A stretch of 64,000 nucleotides of DNA, taken from positions 8,556,001 to 8,620,000 of the forward strand of contig JAPFFF010000003.1 in the NCBI GenBank assembly GCA_039105265.1. Reading direction: 5' to 3'. Below the pieces are notes generated by a model. That model did not search any database. It worked only from the letters and a program-made list of their open reading frames with translations, and was not told the DNA's origin. Source of the DNA: Tritrichomonas musculus (taxonomy: Eukaryota > Parabasalia > Tritrichomonadida > Tritrichomonadidae). The translations under genes and the position numbers were made by a program. Below are positions 50,129 through 59,500 of this stretch, one piece after another. Within the stretch, counting starts at the first letter, position 1; every line of letters begins with the position of its first letter.

Positions 50129-51115
50129 TTAACTTTCTTTCTCATCGTTGATTTGATACTCTTTAATTATCGTCAAATTGAGAGGATCAATTATTTGTCC
50201 GCAAACTGGGCATTCAAAACGGCCTGTGCTCATTGATTTAGACATAAAAGAAATCAATGAGAATGAATCTTTATGCTGGCAACTATTTGATGCCACAATA
50301 ACTTCTTCTTCGTTGATATTAATTGAATGCCCGACAACTTTTTCAATCATTTTTTCAATGCCGAGATATTCATATTCACAAACACAAATTACCAACGGCT
50401 TTGCTGTTTGAATTAATTTAATATTCAATGTGTTTTTGTCAGTATTAGTATTTAATAAATCAGTTATATCTAACGGTTGAGGAAATGGATCATCAATTGA
50501 AATATTCAATTGGAAACCGTTTAAAATTGCGTCAAATTCAAATTGATGTATCAAACCATTTGAAAAAAGAAAACTAATGTTAATTAATTTATTGGGATCA
50601 TTTTCTGAATGAATAAAAGTGAAATTAAATTCTCCATAACTTATTCCAATAGGAACTTCAATTGGACCAAGTATTAACGGCCTATCTTTTTGACATATGG
50701 TAATATCTGGTGGCGATTTAAATGCTGTATCATATAAAGTTACAATTTTTAATTGATTTTTGGGTAATTGTTCTTTTTCTGAAAACAAATTATTAATATC
50801 ATTATATATTCCAATTAATTTTTTTTCATATCGACATAATTGAAATTTTGATAAAAGTGGTTTTAAACGATCGGTCTTATTTCCATGCACTACTAATGAA
50901 AACTTCTTGAGTAAAATATTAATTTGAGAAACATTAAGTTGCTGAACTTCATTCATTAGATATTCGAATTCATCATCTGTTAAACAATTTGTTTGGGAAG
51001 AAAAATTTGGTCGGGAAATACATTTGGACTTTTTTTTCATCAATAAATATTTTTTTTTATCTGATAATAAATTTCTTAAGAATATTTGAATGTTATTCAA
51101 TTTTGTGATTATCAT
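50129..51115 (-). CDS. SP-RING (MIZ) protein, PIAS-like SUMO E3 ligase candidate
   Basis: The 328-residue protein has a possible SAP-like helix pair near residues 55-92 (LNVSQINILLKKFSLVVHGN, DRLKPLLSKF), a central beta-rich region (about 125-260) in the place of the PINIT domain, and a C-terminal SP-RING with ligands C279, H281, C302 and C305 (SNSCQHKD ... FECPVCGQ). This is the order of Siz/PIAS SUMO ligases, which bind the UBC9-SUMO thioester through the SP-RING and chromatin through SAP. It is shorter than PIAS proteins (about 500-650). A second SP-RING gene lies head to head 839 bases away. Confidence 0.7.
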   Translation of the reverse strand: MIITKLNNIQIFLRNLLSDKKKYLLMKKKSKCISRPNFSSQTNCLTDDEFEYLMNEVQQLNVSQINILLKKFSLVVHGNKTDRLKPLLSKFQLCRYEKKLIGIYNDINNLFSEKEQLPKNQLKIVTLYDTAFKSPPDITICQKDRPLILGPIEVPIGISYGEFNFTFIHSENDPNKLINISFLFSNGLIHQFEFDAILNGFQLNISIDDPFPQPLDITDLLNTNTDKNTLNIKLIQTAKPLVICVCEYEYLGIEKMIEKVVGHSININEEEVIVASNSCQHKDSFSLISFMSKSMSTGRFECPVCGQIIDPLNLTIIKEYQINDEKES

Positions 51116-51954
51116 TCAATATTCATTTAATTATTTGAATAAATCGATTAAACGACATACAATGAATATTTTAAATATTGGGCATAATTTTTGTTTTTAA
51201 AATTATTCTAATCACCAATATCATTTTTTATTTTTGCTCTTCAATTCTTTTTGAATGAATTCAATTAGGTAGTTTTGTATTTATTCTGGCGTTTATCTTC
51301 ATAAAAAAAATTAGATTATAAATTATTTCTTATATATATGATATAAATATATATACATATTATAAATTAATTATTTTGAAAAAGATTTATTGTTAGTAAA
51401 ATTTCAAAATATGTTTTAAAATAGGTTATTTTTAAAATAATTTGATTAATCAATATAAATATCTTTTAAAAGTGTAAATTTAGAAATTGAAAACTCAAAA
51501 AACTTTATTATGTTCTATTCAAATATTGATATTTTTATATCGTAGGCGTTATACTTAGACACATATTTTCTAACATTATTTAATGGTTTATATCTTCATA
51601 AATATAATAATATTATCTTTAATTGAAATCTTTCATAAGTATATTATTATTTCATCTAATCATATACTTTTTTCGAAATTAAGTTATTTTTAAAACGATT
51701 TAAATTAAAAAATCTTATCATAATTTTAATTTTTTTAAACTTATTTACCAATATCAAATTAGTCCATTGTAATGCTAACCAATATCATTTTAATTGATAA
51801 ATTTCCATTATTAAGCTTTAATGCAATATAGAAACATGCAATTAAATAATATATTTTGATTTTTTTTTCTAAGTTTGGATTCTTTTGCGGTTTTGGTCAA
51901 AATTATGGCAAAAAAAAATTGGATATAGACAACACTAATTTTAATACTTAAAAT
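51116..51954. other. Bidirectional AT-rich spacer between the two SP-RING genes
   Basis: No ORF, RNA or repeat is recognised in this very A/T-rich stretch. It presumably holds both promoters. Confidence 0.6.
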
Positions 51955-52653
51955 ATGCTTCCTCCGACATGTTGTCCAATTTCATATGAAAAAATCCCAC
52001 ACAAATTATCTAGTATTTTATCATCCCCGGACATTTATCATAAAATAGAATATCTTGACTTTTTAACAGAACCATATTTTCTTGGAATTTCCGAACATAC
52101 AGCAGATCTTATAATTTCATCTTTTGAAGAGTCTGCGATATTTCGTTTTTGTTCTTTTGATGGAGAAATATTACCATGGCCGTCTACATTCCAAATAAAT
52201 ATTTGTGGCAAATGGATTAAAAAGACAACCAACGATCATTCACTTTTTCATTATTTACCAAACGGAATTTCATTAATAGGGCGACTTTCTATTAAATGTG
52301 AAATTGAGAGCATCCCGTTTCTATTTATTATTCAAAAAGTGAGAATTAATTCTGAACTTCTATTCTCAATTCCTGTTTTGTCAGGTAATAACGAGATCAT
52401 TAAATCTCAGATTTCTGGAAAGAAAATGCTTTTTCCTGTTCGCTCCAAATTCTGTAAACACAATCAGTGCGTCGAAATCGACGAATACGTTGAATACGTC
52501 GATAGAAAAGGAAAATGCCCGATTTGCGGAATCCCTGTTTCACTGTCATCGACAATTGTTGATTCTGAAAATCACCGAAAGGCGCTGATTGAATCACTCC
52601 AAAGTCAGCAGAAATCTGACCAATCTCTCTTCGACTTCAATGATTTCTTTTGA
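51955..52653 (+). CDS. Small SP-RING protein
   Basis: The 232-residue protein has a beta-rich N-terminal domain (about 35-145; FRFCSFDGEILPWPSTFQIN) and an SP-RING with C167, H169, C172, C188 and C191 (KFCKHNQC ... GKCPICGIP), then an acidic Phe-rich tail (LFDFNDFF). The domain before the ring resembles the PINIT-ring arrangement of the neighbouring 328-residue protein but lacks the N-terminal SAP-like part. It is a candidate SUMO E3 or a ring-only relative. Its closeness to the other SP-RING gene, in opposite orientation, suggests an old duplication, although sequence similarity outside the ring is low. Confidence 0.65.
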   Translation: MLPPTCCPISYEKIPHKLSSILSSPDIYHKIEYLDFLTEPYFLGISEHTADLIISSFEESAIFRFCSFDGEILPWPSTFQINICGKWIKKTTNDHSLFHYLPNGISLIGRLSIKCEIESIPFLFIIQKVRINSELLFSIPVLSGNNEIIKSQISGKKMLFPVRSKFCKHNQCVEIDEYVEYVDRKGKCPICGIPVSLSSTIVDSENHRKALIESLQSQQKSDQSLFDFNDFF

Positions 52654-53597
52654 TGATTTTTTTTTTTTGTTTTTTTGTTTGTTTGATGTTTTGTGTGCCT
52701 AATAAAAATATATTTTAAATGTGTTTCTTTATTTTTAATTATTTTTAGATTTTAAATGTGAACTTGATTACATGTGTTTCAATTCAAATCAATTCAATCA
52801 ACTGCCAAATCGAATTCAATTTTTTATTAATTTTTTTTTTTTTTTTCAAAATGACTTTTTCATATCAAAATTAAATGATCAAAATTTTTTGCTTATTCTG
52901 AGTCATTTGATTTTTTAATGGTATATATTATTAAAACAACTGCGTAACAATAAGTACATATGACTATTTTTATGACTTATTGTCAATAAACATATTTTTT
53001 AAGTCATTTTACAAGCTCAATTTTAAGTTTTTTTTTTATATTTATTTCATATTTTATTTATTATTACCGATAGGCATCTATGATTCATATCTGAGATTTT
53101 AAGTTCCACCAAAAGATACAACATATGTTTGCTATTATGTCATATAATTTTCAAGTTTGGAATGATTTATTATTCAGATGAAAAAGTGTCATGTTTCTGA
53201 TCAATGTTTTGGCATTTATCATTTTTATTCATTTTAAGCAAAATTTCGTTTAACTCAATCACAACCAGCATTCATAGGAACTAAAATGTCGCCTGGTTTA
53301 ATAACGGGCTTTCAATTGCATAATCATTTCAATTTTATTTTTTCAATGCTGCACTTTGAAAAGAAATTGAAGACATTCACTGAATTCTCAGAAAATTCAA
53401 ATAAAATATAAAACATCTGCGTTTTACAAATTTCTATGACTTCAAAACTTTTTTATTATTTCCAAATATATTTAAGCAAATAAGAAAATTTTCTATTGGT
53501 TTACTGAATATATGCCATATTTACGAGAAAAAATGTTTTATATCATAACATTCAAAAAGTTTCAATTTTTGATAACAAAGTTTTGAAAGAAGTTAAA
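52654..53597. other. Intergenic, no clear feature
   Basis: AT-rich with T runs near 52653 and 52829. A 42-codon forward frame at 53286 (MSPGLITGFQLHNHF) may be chance or a relic. The sequence just before 53598 is the leader of the TRRAP-like gene; no initiator match is seen there. Confidence 0.5.
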
Positions 53598-56500
53598 ATG
53601 GAGGAATTTCAACAACTTATAGAAAAAAAAGGGGGAGCGCCCTTGGCCGAGTTCATCAAAGCAATACGCGATGAGCATATTAGATTAGGCTTGTTACCAA
53701 TTAATGAAAAATCTGCAAAACTAATTAATATTATGCAATTCGTTAATAATCTTCCACCCTCTGAGATCAATAATCGTTTAAAATACTATTTTTACGTACT
53801 TTCAATAATTTTATTTCCAATCAAAGGCAGTTCACCAATTCCTAAAATTGAAATTCAAGACGATCGAATAATATGTACTTTCATCACATATTCGCTTCGA
53901 AATCAAATCAAACTTCCTTTAGAATCTTTTTCGCTAGTATTCCGTAGGAGCCTAACATTGTTTTCTTTCACAACTCCATTTTACCAAATAAAACCAATAT
54001 TCTATTTTCAGCGCGTCCCTGAAATACTAAAAGAGGCATCAGATGTCAAAGAAATACGAGAATATATTCAAAAATTTTTTGAAGTATGCATATCTTTTGA
54101 CGATTTAAGTAATATTAATCATTCGACTATTCTTTTTTTCGACAGCATGATACAATCAATTATTCAATATATATATAAATACAAACAAGTTCAATTTATT
54201 ACGCAATGCAATGTTTTCTTTACGCATATTTTTACTTTACAATCAGTATCTCCATCAATTATTGTTTTTCATTTTTTACATTTATGGTATGCTTTTAATC
54301 GGTTTTGCACGCAAGGTGAATTTAAAGTACATTACGAACCTCAAATCCACCTCATTTCAGATATTTTTAAGCGAGTATCAACAAGCCAAAAACATGAATT
54401 ATATAGGTTTTTCCATTGGAATCTTTTTGTTGCGATTCTAATGCAATTTGAAGATCAAAAATTACAATTTAATTCTCTTTGCTTAGTATTAACCTTTTAT
54501 AAAACAATTCCACGAATTGATTCGATGAGAATAATGGTTGATCCATCCCGCGAATTTTTATCCCAGCTATTAGAGCAATACGACAATAAAAGTAGATTTT
54601 CTTTTTTTACAGTAGTTTCATTCTTTGATTCTTGCTTTAAAGATTTTCTAAAATTAATATCAAACTCTTGTTTAATTGTTATCAATTCAAGCTCAGAAAA
54701 ATTGAGCGAGAAAATAACAAAACCAATAAAAATCAGTTTTTCAGAACAATTAAAATATATACCAGAGAATCATAATAATAGGAAATCTAAATGTCCACTT
54801 TTAGATGATTCATTATTTTCAATAGTAAATGAAAAAATCGTTAATCAAAGTGATTTTAGTCAGGAATTCGAAAGTTTAATTGCAAAATGTGATCTTTTAA
54901 AGACAAGAATCACAACAGCTCGATATTTTCTTTTTCCATGCTTTGTTAAACTGTCAGAAGACGAAGAAAATCTTCCATATGTCATTCAAATGATCAAAAC
55001 ACTCATGCAAATGATCTTTTCAATATGCCGAGCCTTATTCTTCATCTATCATATTAATATGATGCCTAATAAAAATCCTGACCTAACAAATATTATACAA
55101 CAAATTATAGCAATCTTTAACAAAATTCCAAATAATCTAATTCCTTATGTATCAATGGCCATTTCTAAAGAAATTTTTAAGGGAGTTGTAAAATCAAGTC
55201 TAACTGCCAATGTTATTGATGTAATTCAATCATTCCCCGAAATATTATTTACCACATTGGTTAAAGATATGATTCAAATTATATTAACCAATCAAAAGAT
55301 GATTTTCTCCAGAGATTATGAATCAACTTTTTCTATTTGCCGGTTTATTATTTTTACGGCTCGAACCTTTTCAGTAGGTGCACAATATTCTGTTAATAAA
55401 GATTTATTATCGATTTTTAAGAAGACAATATTACAAACAATCTTCAATAATATCAGAAAGATATCGAATCAAGTCGTTGTTTTTAAAATGCTTCAAGTAT
55501 TTATCAAACATTTTCAACTTGATTCTACGCATTTCATAGCCAAGCCTTCCCAATTTGAAGATGTATTACCTAATGCCAAGCGTGATTTTTTGTTTCCGTT
55601 TTTATCGTTGCTTCCATCGAATATCGAGTCCTTAAAGCTAAACCTCATCAATCCCATCCTTGAATTTGCTCTTAAAAGCGGAGACAAAGATTCGATTGAA
55701 ATTGCCTCAAAATTATGTATGACCATTTATTCAGTCAATTCCAAAAATCGAATTTTAGCTGACAGCCACTACCTATCCTTATACCAAGCTTGGAGGAATG
55801 CTGATCTACCTAAAGAGCATCGTGACAAGATGATTGAAACGATTCCATTCTACGCGAATGCCTTCACTCAACAAGACGAAGAGAAAATCAATGGCACGAT
55901 CACTTTTTCAAAGGTTTACGAGTGCATAAGTAAATCTATGAGCATGACGACTGACTCTGTTTACAACGCCTTCACTGTTTTTAAGAATTCCATTCTGAGT
56001 CCTGATTTAAGACGTGAAGAAACGATTCCTCTTTTGAACATCTACATTTCGTGCATCTCGATGCGATGCATGAGAGAAAAAATTGAGAGCTTTACACCGA
56101 TCATGTTAAAGTATCATACCGACTTGTTCATTAACGATGTCTCCAATGTTTTCTTCTTATGTTTGCTTGAAGTAACAAATGGGTCGATATCTTATCTATC
56201 GAATGAAATTCATGATCTTTCAGTCACTTTCATCAAAACCGTCATTCAAAAAGATGCAATGTGCCCGATGCTTGAAAAGACTGTTTCTCAGCTTCTTTAT
56301 GTATTTCCGCAAAAGGAGAGAGTCTATTCAATACTTTCTGGCCTGTCACTTTTTGTCAAATATTGCCCATCGTTAGTAACCGTCGAATTAATTCGAACTT
56401 TTTTGATTGCTTCAAATGAAGTTTATCTATTCGACGTCTATTTTAACAAATCTTTGTATCAATTACTACATAATTACATATCGGTTGCTAGCCAAGAAAC

Positions 56501-59500
56501 TAAGGAAGAGTTAGGTGAAGTCATCTTCACACTTTTCAGTTCAATGCCGATAAGCTATCGTCTTGTTATCGTCCAAATTATACAAGAATTGAATTGCAAG
56601 CCTCCTGAGTACGAAATTTATCAGAACTCGCAATTTAAGACATTGGAATTGCAAAAAATTACGGCTTCTCTTTTATTCGATAGAGAAATCACACCGAACT
56701 TGATTGATTTCATTAAGAAGATCATTTCTGATAAGAACGAGCCGATTTCATTAATTGAAAAGTTATCAAGAAGGATGTCTTTGATATATGGCTCGGTTGT
56801 CAATGAGCACAACTTTTCATTGTTCATCAATGATCAATCATTTGCGTTTAAATTAGTGAATTTCATTAGCAATTCAATTGCATCAGGTTTTAAAACGCTA
56901 AGAAAAATTGCCAAAAAATGCTTTTCAATTCTAATTCAAAGAATTGACAAAGAAAAAAAGATTTCTTTCATTAATGATCAATTTGATAATCCACTTGAAT
57001 CTAAAGTCTTCTCATTTTATGGTGATCGAGTTGAAAAGATTTCATATTTCAAGCGTCTAATGACAATCAAGCCTTCTTCAATTAATTCCAATTTAGTTCT
57101 TAATTTCATTGATGCCATTGGAAGCTATTTAAAAATGAATGATGACGATAAAAACCGTTTCATACCTAATCTTAAAGTATTCTTTAGTTTTCTTGGTTCG
57201 AAGCAACTTATTCAAATTCCGGGAATAAAAGAAGCGATTTCAACGATAGCCATTCATCATACCAATTATTTTATGTACTTTATAGAAAACTATCAAAAAT
57301 TGATAGAATTACCAAGGATGCCTTATTTCACGCTTGCTGGGAAGCCTTCATTTAATTTCTTGATTAATTTTCCTGGGAAAACAGTGAAAGCCATGCTTCA
57401 AAGTCCGCATTCACATCTTCTATATTATTTATATATGGATCTAATTGATTTTGAAGATTCGAAACCATTTCATGATCATTTTATTCGTCTATGTAAGATG
57501 AAAGATGATGATCCATTTTTATATCCATTGTTTTTCTTCGACATTATCAATAAAATGTCGAAGATCAAATCATGTGTTGAAAATGGTGAATTTTTGGATT
57601 TGATTGATTTTATAATTGAACAATTTTATCTTCGTTTTTATAATGTGACAAATAATATTTATTTCATTTTATTTAAAATGATTTCAACATTATCAAACAC
57701 GTTTAAATATGTTGAAGATATCAATCGATTCATTCATTTATTACGTTCTTTTGAATTGCCACTTTTTTACAATACGCATTCATATACGCAAATAATTAAA
57801 AGATGCATTAAAAGATCAAGTTCCAAATTCAAACTTGATTTAATTACTTATTTAATTAGTAATAAAGGAATTGTTTCACAATCAATCTTTGATAATGCAC
57901 TTCAACATACTATCAAAGAATTGAAAGATATTCCTGATAAGTTAGTTGATGATACTTGGGCCTTTTTGATTGATACTAATTATATTTATTCAATGGTAAG
58001 ACTTGTGCAATATAAATCACCATCAGATGAAATTATAGAGAAAATTGTAATTATCATTAAAAAGACACTTTTTGAATCAAATACTGAAAATTTGATTCAT
58101 TCACTTAAAATGATGGTTCAATTAATTAAATTGAAAAAATTGCCAGCTGATGTTTATTGGACTTATATTAAGCAATGCTTTTTGGTGTTTAAGTTCATGG
58201 ATCCTCCTTTTGCTAAGCATACTTTCCAATTGCTTAAGTTAATGAATGAAAATTTCCCAGATGTTCCTGATGATATCGTTGAAGTTTTCATGCTCCTTGT
58301 TCAAAGCAAAAGCAGTTTAATTAGAGAGATTCAGCGTATTATAGAAATTTTATTTTGTGCAAAGCCTTTATGTAATATTAGCCCTTTTTCTCCTGTAATT
58401 TTAGTCTCTTCTTTTCTTGAAGCTGAAATTCCTAATAAAAAAGCAATGCCAAGCAAAGCTTCATTTGATTGTCTCTTGTCAATTGGCATCAAGTCTTTGT
58501 TGGCAATTGAAACTCCTAAAGAAATATCAGAGAAGTTTTTATTGACAAGTTACAGATACATCGAATTAATGATAAATGGACTGCCTTATAATTCTTTTTT
58601 TGATAACATTTCTTCTTATTCAATAGATCATGATCTTCCTAATCCTCCTGAATCCTTAATAGCTGAAATATCGGATGAAACAATTAAATTCCAACTTCCT
58701 TCATTTGTCATTTTTTGCATTTATGCAAAAAATCAACCTGAACAAGCAATGAAACGTAGCAAATTAGTTGAAAATTCTTTATTTTTCATTCAAGAATCAT
58801 CTTCATTTATTCATTACGGACTACTTCAAAGATACATTGCACTTTTATGTACCAAAGAACAATATGTACAAAGTGTCTTTAACACATATTTGGTAATGCT
58901 CAAAAATGCTTCACTTAAAAATAAGCAAAAAATCTTCCAAATCATTTTTTCAATGATGAAGACTAAAGTAATGAAAGAACATTATGAGCAAATGTGGGAT
59001 TTCTTAATTGACAAGGAAGAAAAAGATGCTTATTTGTATCTTTCTGAAGAAGAACAAGTAAGATACACGAGATACATTTTATCTAAATGTCATGACAAAG
59101 AAATGTTCATAATACAAACAGCGAACACTTTTATAAATAATGATCATGTTTCAAAGAGAGCGAAATCATTATTAATATCAAATATAGCTTCATATGTGAA
59201 TTATTCAAATGCTGATTTGATATTTGATTGTGTTGAGAATATTGAACGTTTCGGCAAACTTGCTTTAAGAGATTATTCGACTGAAATTGCTGATATTTTA
59301 ATCGAAGCCGCTCGTTGTTCGTCTAATTTGTATAGATTGAAATATTTACGAAAATTGGGCTTAATTGTGCCTAATGATATTGATTCAAAACTTCATTTTG
59401 TATTTAATTCATTGCCTTTACAATCATGGAGGAATGAAACTATTATTTATGTTCTTTCTGTTTTTGCAACTGATCTGAAAAAGTGGCTTCCAATATTTTC

